Positions 50,421 to 59,279 of a DNA stretch of 64,000 nucleotides are shown in pieces. How positions within the stretch are numbered: position 1 is the first letter of the stretch; each line of letters begins with the position of its first letter. The translations under genes were made by a program, and so were the position numbers. A model generated the notes under the pieces. That model made no database searches and was not told where the DNA came from. It saw only the letters and a program-made list of their open reading frames with translations. Origin of the DNA: JAAFJM01 sp964529175 (GTDB lineage Bacteria > Bacteroidota > Bacteroidia > UKL13-3); contig CAZGVO010000002.1 of NCBI GenBank assembly GCA_964529175.1, positions 62,001-126,000 on the forward strand. The letters run 5' to 3'.

Positions 50421-51074
50421 ATGAAATTTTATAATTTATTAATTAAATACCGTTTTTGGGCTGGATTAGCCTCGTTAATTATTGGTCTTTTACTTCAGTT
50501 TGCTGGCTTAGGCGATATTTGGGCTGCAATTATATTTTACACCTTAGCTGTGATAGCTATTTTTACACATTTTTTCATTGGCCCTTTACGTTTAATTCAA
50601 GACCCAATGGAAAATGGTGATGTAGAAGCTGTTGAACGTATTTTAAATTCTATTTGGTTTCCTAATTTATTGTTCAAACCTATTCGTAGCTCGTATTATA
50701 CTTTAAAAGGTAATTTGGCTATGGCAAATAAAGATTTTGATTCAGCTGAAAAACTATTGAAAAAAAGTGCTTCCATTGGTAGTACTTTAGCCGAAAATAA
50801 AGGCTCAACCGATGTGCAATTAGGTATGATGGCTTTACAAAAAGGAAACTTTAAAGAAGGCGAAAAATACATGAGAGAAGCTTTAAAAGGTTCGTTAGAC
50901 AACGAAAGTCAAGCTATGGCTTTATTGGGTATGGTTCAAATTTACATGAACAAACGCGATATCAGAGCTTCGAAAGATTTTTTAAGAAGAGCTAAAAATT
51001 GTAAAGCTAAAAACGAACAAGTAGTTGCTCAAATTAAAGATTTAGACAAACACCTTGCCCGTGTTCCGGGATAA
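50421..51074 (+). CDS. Membrane-anchored TPR-like protein
   Basis: 217 residues from ATG 50421; the TTG at 50400 would add seven residues. Two N-terminal membrane helices (FWAGLASLIIGLLLQFAGLG and AAIIFYTLAVIAIFTHFFIG) precede about 150 helical residues with TPR-like units (NLAMANKDFDSAEKLLKKSA, GMMALQKGNFKEGEKYMREAL, LGMVQIYMNKRDIRASKDFLRRAKN). It should be a cytoplasmic scaffold at the inner membrane. Similar short proteins occur across Bacteroidota with no assigned role. Confidence 0.78.
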   Translation: MKFYNLLIKYRFWAGLASLIIGLLLQFAGLGDIWAAIIFYTLAVIAIFTHFFIGPLRLIQDPMENGDVEAVERILNSIWFPNLLFKPIRSSYYTLKGNLAMANKDFDSAEKLLKKSASIGSTLAENKGSTDVQLGMMALQKGNFKEGEKYMREALKGSLDNESQAMALLGMVQIYMNKRDIRASKDFLRRAKNCKAKNEQVVAQIKDLDKHLARVPG

Positions 51075-51281
51075 TCATGAATTTTGGATTATGAATGTTG
51101 AATTATGAATTGATTCAACATTCTAGTTATAATCGTTTCGTCTGATTGCGTTCGGACTTCGCTCAACAACCACATGAATCTTGGGTTTAGTCCGATGGCT
51201 ACTTAACCAATTATGAATTTTATTAATCAAACTTCAAACTCAGTACTTTGTACTTCGAACTCTGAACTTCGAACTTTATAC
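51075..51281. repeat. Intergenic stretch of degenerate short repeats
   Basis: Contains ATTATGAATTTT-like units (51075-51113, 51210-51225), CTTCGGACTTCGCTC-like text and a tandem of TTCGAACT / CTGAACTT units (51240-51280). These simple repeats resemble the dispersed repeats at 33640 and 56376. No gene is visible. Confidence 0.5.
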
Positions 51282-53246
51282 TTACTTAACAATCACAGTA
51301 CCAATTTTTTTGGTGAGTTCGCTGCGTTTTTTTATCAAATCCATGTGTATATGCTGGTGGATTTCAAAATCTTCTTCACTTAATTCGGGCGTTAGTAGTT
51401 TTTGGTTTTTTACAATCAATTTATTGATATACTTAATTTGTAAGTGTAAAATGGCAGAGTCTATATCGGCCTTTATATCTTTAAAAAACGAATCCATTTT
51501 TACAGCTGCTTTCTTTTCCCAATTAGGGCTTAAAATGTACTCGCGCGCAAGCATATCGGCCGCTAAAGCCGTTATCAAAGGGTTTTGATGGTTGGTAAAA
51601 AATTTACCATCTACCACCTCGCCACGTTCTACCACATGGTAAGTTTCTTCCAAAATTAATTGCACTATAGGGTGGTCAATTTCAATTTCTTTTTCGAGCA
51701 ATTGCCTTAATAAATAACCCGCAGCGGTTTCCGTTTCGTCAATGGTTCTATCAGCAAAATTGATAATCAAACGAATCAAATCGCGTTCTTGTTCATCAAA
51801 AATAGACGAATCGTTTAAAGTATCTTGTAAATCGTCAGCATAACCTTGTTCTGGTATAGGCTCAAAACCTTCAAAAGGGTCGTGGCTTTCAGCATTTCTT
51901 TGTTGTTGCTGTTGTTCCCTGTCTTTATCGGTTAAAAACTGCTTGCGCAATTTATTTAACTCTACTAAAAGCACTTGTTCATCAATGCTCATTAACCGAG
52001 CGCATTCATTTACAAATACCGAACGTTTTATACTATCAGGAATTTTACTAATACTTTCTACAATATCACGAGTAACAGTTGCCTTTTTAATAGGGTCGTT
52101 TCCAGCATCGTTCAGTAATAAATTTACCTTAAATACTATAAAGTCTTGTCGTTTGGTTTCTAAATATTCTTTAAAAGCATCGCTGCCTACTTTTTGGCTG
52201 TAACTATCAGGGTCGTCTCCATCAGGAAAAGTTAATACACGAACATTTAAACCTTGTTCCAAAAGCATGTCAATACCCCTGATACTTGCTTTTATACCCG
52301 CAGCATCACCATCAAAAAGTACAGTAACATTTTCGGTAAATCTTTTTATAAGCCTAATTTGTCCTTCGGTAAGTGATGTTCCGCTCGATGCAACCACATT
52401 TTCAACACCCGATTGGTGCATGCTTATTACATCGGTATAACCTTCTACTAAATAAACTGAATCTTGCTTACGAATTTCGTTTTTAGCAAAATACAAGCCA
52501 TACAGCTCGTTGCTTTTATGGTAAAGTATGGTTTCGGGCGAGTTTACATACTTTGGGCTATTGGGTTCTTTTTTTAAATACCTACCCGCAAAAGCAATTA
52601 CTTTTCCGTTTAAATTATGAATTGGAAAAATAACACGACCACGATAGGCATCAAATTTCTTACCGTCTTCTTTATGTTTAACTAGGCCCGAGCTAAATAA
52701 AAGTTCTTCACTAAACTGATTGGCTACTGCTTTATCAAAAAAGGCCGACCAACTATCTAAACTAAAACCAAGGTTAAATTTTTTGATGGTATCGTGCCTA
52801 AAACCACGGTTTTCAAAATAACTTAAGCCAACAGCTTGACCTGTTTCATTTTGCCATAAAATATCCTGAAAATAATCGTTAGCCCAATTATTTAATATTT
52901 GTAAACTTTCCTTTTCATCGCGTTGTTTGCGCTCTTCATCTACATTTACAAACTCTTGTTGAGGCCATTCTACATTAAATTTTTCGGCTAAATGTTTTAA
53001 GGCAGGAATGTAGCCTAAGCTATCGTGTTCCATTACAAAATTTACCACATTACCAGCCTTGCCGCAACCAAAACATTTAAAAATGCCTTTGGCTGGACTA
53101 ACAGAAAATGAGGGAGATTTTTCGGAATGGAAGGGGCAAAGCCCAGTTAAGTTGGCGCCTCTGCGTTTTAAACGCACATAATCGCCAATTACTTGTTCAA
53201 TATTGGCAGCTTGAATTATTTCGTCTATTTTAGCTTGAGGTATCAA
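51282..53246 (-). CDS. dnaG: DNA primase
   Basis: 654 residues. The CHC2 zinc finger is C37-x-x-H40 ... C58-x-x-C61 (GLCPFHSEKSPSFSVSP, FKCFGCGKAGN). The catalytic core includes the TOPRIM motif VYLVEGYTDVISMHQSG and FDGDAAG. A Gln-rich linker (REQQQQQRN) precedes the helicase-binding C-terminus. It makes RNA primers for chromosome replication. The start is a TTG (53246) giving MIPQAK as in homologues, with a TATTTTTG promoter-like box only a few bases upstream, so the message may be nearly leaderless. Confidence 0.95.
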   Translation of the reverse strand: MIPQAKIDEIIQAANIEQVIGDYVRLKRRGANLTGLCPFHSEKSPSFSVSPAKGIFKCFGCGKAGNVVNFVMEHDSLGYIPALKHLAEKFNVEWPQQEFVNVDEERKQRDEKESLQILNNWANDYFQDILWQNETGQAVGLSYFENRGFRHDTIKKFNLGFSLDSWSAFFDKAVANQFSEELLFSSGLVKHKEDGKKFDAYRGRVIFPIHNLNGKVIAFAGRYLKKEPNSPKYVNSPETILYHKSNELYGLYFAKNEIRKQDSVYLVEGYTDVISMHQSGVENVVASSGTSLTEGQIRLIKRFTENVTVLFDGDAAGIKASIRGIDMLLEQGLNVRVLTFPDGDDPDSYSQKVGSDAFKEYLETKRQDFIVFKVNLLLNDAGNDPIKKATVTRDIVESISKIPDSIKRSVFVNECARLMSIDEQVLLVELNKLRKQFLTDKDREQQQQQRNAESHDPFEGFEPIPEQGYADDLQDTLNDSSIFDEQERDLIRLIINFADRTIDETETAAGYLLRQLLEKEIEIDHPIVQLILEETYHVVERGEVVDGKFFTNHQNPLITALAADMLAREYILSPNWEKKAAVKMDSFFKDIKADIDSAILHLQIKYINKLIVKNQKLLTPELSEEDFEIHQHIHMDLIKKRSELTKKIGTVIVK

Positions 53247-53328
53247 CTTTTCAAAAATAGCTTATTTGTTGAATTGTTTTATTATACCAATGTTTTAAAT
53301 AATAATAAATCAACTAAAACCTTAATTC

Positions 53329-53868
53329 TTACTTGTTATTTAGCAACTGTTCCAAATTATCAATCAATTGAATGGTTTTTATAAATGTTTCATTATCAGC
53401 AATTTCGTTTTGGTCATTTATTTTACTTCTTACTCCACTTATATGCAGTTGGGTGTTTTCGGTAAAATGTGCTTCTACAGTTTTCATTATCAAAAGTAAT
53501 TGTTCATGTGCTTTTTCTCCTAAGCTTGAGGCAGTGATTAAAGCAGTTGGTTTTTTTGATAAAATGGTGGTTGATACCAACCATTCAACGCCATTTTTTA
53601 AAGCACCAGGTAAACTAAAAACATATTCTGGTGTGCATATTAGTATTCCATCGGCTTCGGTTATGAGTTGGCGCCAATTACTAACATTTTCATCTAGCGG
53701 GTCTTTATCTAAGTCGGGGTTAAAGTGTGGGAGTTTACTAAGCTCTTCAAAAATGTGTATTTCAAATTTATTTCTTGCTAATTCTTTTATGGCTTTTAGT
53801 AATTGTAAATTACTTGATTGTATTCTTGTGCTGCCACAAATGGCAAGTACTTTTTTTAAAGTGGTCAT
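53329..53868 (-). CDS. NADPH-dependent FMN reductase
   Basis: 179 residues from ATG 53868, chosen over 53901 because a 12-pair terminator occupies 53893-53929. The flavodoxin-like fold shows VLAICGSTRIQSSN at the FMN phosphate site, DGILICTPEYVFSLPGALKNGVEW and a central HFNPDLDKDP. These enzymes reduce FMN, quinones or azo compounds with NADPH. It lies downstream of nrdA but is separated from it by the terminator. Confidence 0.88.
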   Translation of the reverse strand: MTTLKKVLAICGSTRIQSSNLQLLKAIKELARNKFEIHIFEELSKLPHFNPDLDKDPLDENVSNWRQLITEADGILICTPEYVFSLPGALKNGVEWLVSTTILSKKPTALITASSLGEKAHEQLLLIMKTVEAHFTENTQLHISGVRSKINDQNEIADNETFIKTIQLIDNLEQLLNNK

Positions 53869-53892
53869 TTTTATAATATGGGTATTAATAAA

Positions 53893-53929
53893 AAATGCCA
53901 TTGAAAAGAATTACTTATCAATGGCATTT
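53893..53929 (-). terminator. nrdA terminator
   Basis: AAATGCCATTGA (53893-53904) pairs perfectly with TCAATGGCATTT (53918-53929) with flanking A and T. It lies 27 bases beyond the nrdA stop. Confidence 0.88.
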
Positions 53930-53955
53930 GTAAAATTAGAAAAACATAAAGTTTA

Positions 53956-56370
53956 TTAACTACTGCAAGTTACACAACCTTCTTCCATGGTACAAACTTG
54001 TCCGGTAAAGTCGGTTGTAATATCGTCTATTTTATTTCCTGTTGGTATGGTTGCATTTACAATTGGTGTGTTTTCAATTACTGGCACCAATGGTTCCATA
54101 TCGTTATTTCCTTGTTTCTCAATAGTAAACTGAACTGCTTGTGTAGCAGCTTGCGAGCGTAAGTAATACATACCAGTTTTTAAACCTTTTTTCCAAGCAT
54201 AAAAATGCATTGAAGTTAGTTTTGAACTGCTAGGGCTATCAACAAACAAATTTAAAGATTGCGATTGGCAAATAAATGCACCTCTATCAGCAGCCATATC
54301 AATTAAATTACGTTGTTTAATTTCCCAAACTGTTTTGTATAATTCTTTAATATTATCAGGAATTCCAACTATGTTTTGAACAGAACCATTAGCCGCAATG
54401 ATTTTATTTTTCATGTCGTTGGTCCATAATCCTAATTGAACTAAATCTTTTAATAAATGTTTGTTAACTACTACAAATTCTCCACTTAGTACCCTGCGGG
54501 TGTAAATGTTTGAAGTGTACGGCTCAAAACACTCATTATTACCTAAAATTTGTGAAGTAGAAGCTGTTGGCATTGGAGCAACTAATAATGAATTACGCAC
54601 ACCATGAGTTATAACTTCTTCTTTTAAAGCTGACCAATTCCAGTTTTCTGAAGGACTAACGCCCCACATGTCGAATTGGAAAATACCTTTTGATACAGGC
54701 GAGCCCTTAAATGTTTCGTAAGCGCCTTCTTTTTTGGCTAAATCCTTACTTGCAGTTAAAGCTGCAAAATAAATAGTTTCAAAAATATCTTTGTTTAATT
54801 GCTTAGCCGAATCGCTTTCAAAAGGCATACGCAATAAAATAAATACATCGGCTAAACCTTGAACACCTAAGCCAATAGGGCGATGGCGCATATTTGAGTT
54901 TTTAGCCTCATCTACTGGGTAGTAGTTGTTATCTATAATTTTATTTAGGTTGATAGTAGCTTGGTAAGTTACATCGTATAATTTTTTATGGTCGAATTTA
55001 CCTTCAATAACAAAACGTGGTAAAGCCAGAGAAGCTAGGTTACAAACAGCTACTTCATCAGGGCTGGTGTATTCCATAATTTCAGTACATAAGTTACTGC
55101 TTTTAATGGTACCTAAGTTTTGTTGATTGCTTTTGCGGTTAGCAGCATCCTTGTAAAGCATGTATGGTGTGCCTGTTTCAATTTGCGATTCCATAATAGC
55201 AAACCATAAATCTTGTGCTTTTATAGTTTGGCGAGCTTTACCTTCGGCTTCGTATTTGGTGTATAATGCCTCAAATTCATCACCCCAACATTCGCTTAAT
55301 CCAGGTGCTTCGTTAGGGCAGAAAAGGCTCCATTCGCCATTTTCCTCTACGCGTTTCATAAATAAATCGCAAATCCATAATGCGTAAAACAAATCTCTTG
55401 CACGCATTTCTTCTTTACCATGGTTTTTACGTAAATCTAAAAATCCAAAGATATCAGCATGCCAAGGCTCTAAATAAATAGCAAATGCACCTTTACGTTT
55501 TCCTCCCCCTTGATCAACATAACGAGCTGTATCGTTAAATACACGTAACATTGGAATAATTCCATTGCTTGTTCCATTAGTACCACCAATATAACTTCCT
55601 GTAGCACGCACATTGTGAATAGCTAACCCAATTCCACCCGCACTTTGCGAAATTTTTGCAGTTTGTTTTAACGTATCGTAAATACCATCAATACTATCTT
55701 CTTTCATGGTTAAAAGAAAACAGCTACTCATTTGTGGTTTTGGTGTACCAGCATTAAATAGAGTAGGAGTAGCGTGTGTAAACCAACGCTCACTCATTAA
55801 ATTGTAAGTTTCTATAACGCTGTTAATATCATCTTTGTGAATTCCCAAAGCTACACGCATGTACATGTGTTGAGGGCGTTCAGCCACTTTCCCATCTATG
55901 CGGAATAAGTACGATTTTTCGATGGTTTTAAAACCAAAATAATCAAAAGCAAAATCTCTATCGTAAATAATAGTACTATCGAGTAATTCGGCATTTTTTA
56001 CAATTATTTCATACACATCTTCAGCAATTAATGGTGTTCTTTTACCAGTACCTTTATCGGTATAGTTATAAAGTAATTCCATTGTTTCTGAAAATGATTT
56101 AATGGTATTTTTGTGTAAATTACTTACAGCAATTCTACTGGCCAATAAAGCATAATCAGGATGTTTGGTAGTTAATGAGGCAGCAGTTTCTGCAGCTAAA
56201 TTATCTAACTCAGTAGTTGGAACTCCATCGTAAATTCCTTCCACTACTTTTTTAGCCACATCAATTGGATCAATTAATGGACTTAAACTATAACTAAGCT
56301 TTTCAATTCTAGCCGTTACTTTGTCAAATTTAACGCTCTCTCTTTTGCCGTTTCTTTTTATTACAAACAT
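53956..56370 (-). CDS. nrdA: Ribonucleotide reductase class I large subunit
   Basis: 804 residues: an N-terminal ATP-cone (about 1-90; FVIKRNGKRESVKFDKVTARI), the catalytic barrel with MSSCFLLTMKEDS, SAGGIGLAIHNVRATGSYI, SNLCTEIME (active-site N-C-E), YTSNIYTRRVLSGEF for the radical-transfer tyrosines, and the C-terminal redox cysteines CTMEEGCVTCSS. It reduces ribonucleotides to deoxyribonucleotides with NrdB. The nrdB gene lies 177 bases upstream in the same direction; the gap carries dispersed repeats, so co-transcription is likely but not certain. Confidence 0.96.
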   Translation of the reverse strand: MFVIKRNGKRESVKFDKVTARIEKLSYSLSPLIDPIDVAKKVVEGIYDGVPTTELDNLAAETAASLTTKHPDYALLASRIAVSNLHKNTIKSFSETMELLYNYTDKGTGKRTPLIAEDVYEIIVKNAELLDSTIIYDRDFAFDYFGFKTIEKSYLFRIDGKVAERPQHMYMRVALGIHKDDINSVIETYNLMSERWFTHATPTLFNAGTPKPQMSSCFLLTMKEDSIDGIYDTLKQTAKISQSAGGIGLAIHNVRATGSYIGGTNGTSNGIIPMLRVFNDTARYVDQGGGKRKGAFAIYLEPWHADIFGFLDLRKNHGKEEMRARDLFYALWICDLFMKRVEENGEWSLFCPNEAPGLSECWGDEFEALYTKYEAEGKARQTIKAQDLWFAIMESQIETGTPYMLYKDAANRKSNQQNLGTIKSSNLCTEIMEYTSPDEVAVCNLASLALPRFVIEGKFDHKKLYDVTYQATINLNKIIDNNYYPVDEAKNSNMRHRPIGLGVQGLADVFILLRMPFESDSAKQLNKDIFETIYFAALTASKDLAKKEGAYETFKGSPVSKGIFQFDMWGVSPSENWNWSALKEEVITHGVRNSLLVAPMPTASTSQILGNNECFEPYTSNIYTRRVLSGEFVVVNKHLLKDLVQLGLWTNDMKNKIIAANGSVQNIVGIPDNIKELYKTVWEIKQRNLIDMAADRGAFICQSQSLNLFVDSPSSSKLTSMHFYAWKKGLKTGMYYLRSQAATQAVQFTIEKQGNNDMEPLVPVIENTPIVNATIPTGNKIDDITTDFTGQVCTMEEGCVTCSS

Positions 56371-56375
56371 CTTTT

Positions 56376-56497
56376 TAATTATGAATTTTGAATTATGAAT
56401 TATGAAATCCTTTTTGTGAAGCTCATAATCTAATAATTCTGTTTTTGTTATTACTGTTATTTTTTGTGTTAGTCATTGCGAGGAACGAAGCAATCTC
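56376..56497. repeat. Dispersed repeats between nrdA and nrdB
   Basis: ATTATGAATTTTGAATTATG (about 56379-56398) is the simple repeat also seen at 51075 and, inverted, at 33640. It is followed at 56472-56497 by GTCATTGCGAGG and GAACGAAGCAATCTC, a REP-like sequence known to recur in many Bacteroidota genomes and beyond. Confidence 0.65.
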
Positions 56498-56547
56498 ACC
56501 GTGAGTTAGCTCAGTAGCTTATAACAACCACACCCAACTATAAATCT

Positions 56548-57519
56548 TTAAAAGTCCTCTTCTAGTGAAAAGGCGTGTCCTTCTTTTCCACCCATGACAC
56601 CTGCTTTTTGGTAATCGCCAACTCGTTTTTCAAAAAAGTTAGTTTTTCCTTGCAGCGATATCATTTCCATAAAATCAAATGGATTGGTAGCGTTGTATAG
56701 TTTTGCATATCCTAATTCCGCTAGCCATCTATCAGCCACAAATTCAATGTATTGCTGCATTAGCTTAGCATTCATTCCAATCAAATCAACAGGTAATGCT
56801 TCTGATACAAACTCTTTTTCAATACTTACCGCATCTCTAATAATGGTATGCACTTCATCTTGGCTTAATTTATTGCTTAACATGCTATACATTAAGCAAG
56901 CAAACTCGCAGTGCATTCCTTCATCGCGACTGATTAGTTCATTGCTAAAAGTTAAACCAGGCATTAGGCCACGTTTTTTCATCCAAAAAATAGAACAGAA
57001 ACTACCGCTAAAAAATATACCTTCAACTGCTGCAAACGCTACTAAACGTTGCGCAAATGTTCCATTGCTAATCCAACGTAAAGCCCATTCTGCTTTCTTT
57101 TTAACAGCAGGAACAGTTTCTATGGCATGAAATAACCTATCTTTTTCTTTTGGATCTTTTATGTAAGTATCAATTAAAAGCGCATAAGTTTCGCTATGTA
57201 TGTTTTCCATCATAATTTGGAAACCATAATAACATCTTGCTTCAGGTAATTGAACTTCGCTCATAAAGTTAACTGCTAAATTTTCGTTAACTATACCATC
57301 GCTAGCGGCAAAAAATGCTAAAATGTGTGAAATGAAATGGCGTTCACCATCATTAAGTTTATTCCAATCTTTTATATCATCACTTAAATCAATCTCTTCC
57401 GCAGTCCAAAAGCTAGCTTCATGTTTTTTATACATTTCCCAAACTTTTGGATAATTAATGGGTAGAATAACAAATCTGTCTTTGTTTTCTCTCAATAATA
57501 ACTCGTCTTGATTTTGCAT
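56548..57519 (-). CDS. nrdB: Ribonucleotide reductase class I small subunit, eukaryote-like
   Basis: 323 residues. Diiron ligands visible are D74 (AASDGI), E105 and H108 in MMENIHSETY, with the radical tyrosine at Y112, and the later RDEGMHCEFA. The stretch EARCYYGFQIMMENIHSE with YALLIDTYIKDPKEK and WALRWI is strikingly close to the eukaryotic R2 subunit, as is common in Bacteroidota. It generates the tyrosyl radical used by NrdA. A long upstream gap (57520-57886) should hold the promoter. Confidence 0.95.
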   Translation of the reverse strand: MQNQDELLLRENKDRFVILPINYPKVWEMYKKHEASFWTAEEIDLSDDIKDWNKLNDGERHFISHILAFFAASDGIVNENLAVNFMSEVQLPEARCYYGFQIMMENIHSETYALLIDTYIKDPKEKDRLFHAIETVPAVKKKAEWALRWISNGTFAQRLVAFAAVEGIFFSGSFCSIFWMKKRGLMPGLTFSNELISRDEGMHCEFACLMYSMLSNKLSQDEVHTIIRDAVSIEKEFVSEALPVDLIGMNAKLMQQYIEFVADRWLAELGYAKLYNATNPFDFMEMISLQGKTNFFEKRVGDYQKAGVMGGKEGHAFSLEEDF

Positions 57520-57886
57520 TTTTTTGTTCTTTTTCCGCTAATAAAAATTACTTAATAATTCTAGCTAAAATTTTGAAATAGATGATTTGACTTTTCAAAA
57601 TAAATCCTGTCAACGGTTTTTCATTATTTAGCTTCCTACAATAATACATTGATGGCTTTAAGTATGTTTCAAAAAGTTAGTAACAGGATTGTTAATATCA
57701 CTCGTAATGTCAGTATTTATAAGGCTTGCAAGCAATGATGTTTTTAGTTTTCAACAAGTAATCAAGGCGTTTATTTTATGCTTGTTTTTGTAAAAAAAGT
57801 TGTACTCATCAATGAAATAGGCACATATAAAAAAAGGAACTTTTCTTTTAAAAAAGTTCCTTTCTCTCAATAAAAAAAGTTTTGGT
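57520..57886. other. Gene-free stretch between nrdB and the phosphate porin
   Basis: 367 bases with no supported gene. The nrdB side must hold its promoter, but I see no exact TAnnTTTG box there and no clear NrdR box. The right end carries the porin terminator (57833-57863). The middle has no repeats that I can support. Confidence 0.55.
57833..57863 (-). terminator. Porin-gene terminator
   Basis: AAAGGAACTTTT (57833-57844) pairs with AAAAGTTCCTTT (57852-57863). On the minus strand the stem is followed by a run of T. It lies 24 bases after the porin stop. Confidence 0.85.
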
Positions 57887-59113
57887 TTAAAAGTTTATTT
57901 GCGCTTGAATTCTTAACAATTTTCCTGCTTGAAAATTATTTTGTTTTGAAAAATCTTCAAATCTTCTTTCTGAAATGGTGTACATGCATACTAATTCAAA
58001 TTGTTTAGAAGGCTGCCATTCTATACCAAACTCATACTCGTCCACTTCATAGCTTCGGGCATCTTTTTCATGTTTTTTACCTCCCTGATAGTATTGGTAA
58101 CGTGTAAAAGGAATAATTAAGTGCTTTTTAAAATTTAGCTGATAATTGAATAAAATATAACCTCCTCTTAAATCTTTTAGTTCTATTGAATCGGTTATTT
58201 TATTATACTGAGGCCCTTGTCCTATGTTGTACTCAGCTTGTATTCCAAAAGGCTTTGGATAGAGTATAAATGACGCTGCAAGTCTTTCGTCTAGATAGTT
58301 TAAATCAGTAGCCGCCTTAACTCCAGTACTTAAATTGGCCTTAGTTAAAACAAACTTGCCAGTATATCCTTGAAGTCCAGCTTCAATTATTTGATTCTTG
58401 ATTTTGAATGGATAAGAAAATCTTGTTACAATATGTTGGTTGTTATTTAATTCAGGATTGTTTGCGGTTTGGCCATTATACGCTCCTAAAGCAAAGACAC
58501 CATAATCTCCGCTTCCTTTTAGTCCGCTTTTTACTAAATCAGCAAATAATTCTCTAACTTTTTGAGGTGCCCAATAAAAGAAAATACCTAAATCCCTTTC
58601 ATTTGAAACTGCACTGTTTAATGCATCATTCCTATCAAGGGCTAATCTGTTTTGACTTGATTGCATATTTTCAAATCCGAATGGAACCTTACTTTGTCCT
58701 ATTCTAAATCTGAACTCGTTTTTATCATCTAAACCTAGGTCAAAATAAGCATCTCTTATTTGTCCAAAATGTAGTCTATCTGAACTTGGACTGCTTGCAA
58801 AATCAGGTTGAATATAAAAATAAACTTTTTTATTTATTTGTCCAAAAAAAATCAAACGCAATCGTCTAATAAAAAAACCTCCATTGTCTCCCCACGATCT
58901 GTCACATTGCTCACAATTTAATCTTGGGTTTGTTTCTAATATTCTATTATATCTTATTTGAGTATATCCTCTAATTGAAATGGATTCATACCATTTTTTA
59001 TCATTTGCAGCACTAGGTTTTAAACTAAGTATTTTATCTTGTAATGAGTCAGTTTGAGCAATTAAGAATAATGGAAAAAAAAGGAAGATAAATAAGGTTT
59101 TTTTTATTGTCAT
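57887..59113 (-). CDS. Phosphate-selective porin O/P-family outer membrane protein
   Basis: 408 residues with a signal peptide (KKTLFIFLFFPLFLIAQ). The OprO/OprP-type sequence starts SIRGYTQIRYNRI, has FFIRRLRLIFFGQINKKVYFYIQPDF and KVPFGFENMQSSQNRLALDR, and ends with a terminal strand (LLRIQAQINF) as in barrel proteins. It is expected to carry phosphate across the outer membrane. The neighbouring PiT permease gene on the same strand supports a phosphate-uptake pair. A two-cysteine loop, NCEQCDRSWGDN, is unusual. Confidence 0.87.
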   Translation of the reverse strand: MTIKKTLFIFLFFPLFLIAQTDSLQDKILSLKPSAANDKKWYESISIRGYTQIRYNRILETNPRLNCEQCDRSWGDNGGFFIRRLRLIFFGQINKKVYFYIQPDFASSPSSDRLHFGQIRDAYFDLGLDDKNEFRFRIGQSKVPFGFENMQSSQNRLALDRNDALNSAVSNERDLGIFFYWAPQKVRELFADLVKSGLKGSGDYGVFALGAYNGQTANNPELNNNQHIVTRFSYPFKIKNQIIEAGLQGYTGKFVLTKANLSTGVKAATDLNYLDERLAASFILYPKPFGIQAEYNIGQGPQYNKITDSIELKDLRGGYILFNYQLNFKKHLIIPFTRYQYYQGGKKHEKDARSYEVDEYEFGIEWQPSKQFELVCMYTISERRFEDFSKQNNFQAGKLLRIQAQINF

Positions 59114-59230
59114 GAATATTAATTTTTGGGCAAATAACGTAAACCTAATGTTACCAAATTGTTAAATAAATGTTTTTAAAGAAGAATTAAAATGAAGCTT
59201 TTTTGATACATTTTGATAAGAATATAACAA

Positions 59231-59262
59231 AAAAAAGCCCAACATTTTCATGTTGGGCTTTT
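59231..59262 (-). terminator. PiT-gene terminator
   Basis: AAAAGCCCAACA (59233-59244) pairs perfectly with TGTTGGGCTTTT (59251-59262); on the minus strand a long T run follows. It separates the permease from the porin gene, so the two have separate transcripts or partial read-through. Confidence 0.92.
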
Positions 59263-59279
59263 AAAAAGTTTTGTGTTTA

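Noticed and set aside
53869..53901. N-terminal extension of the FMN reductase
   Set aside because: The extension lies in a 12-pair terminator hairpin of nrdA and adds residues before the normal family start.
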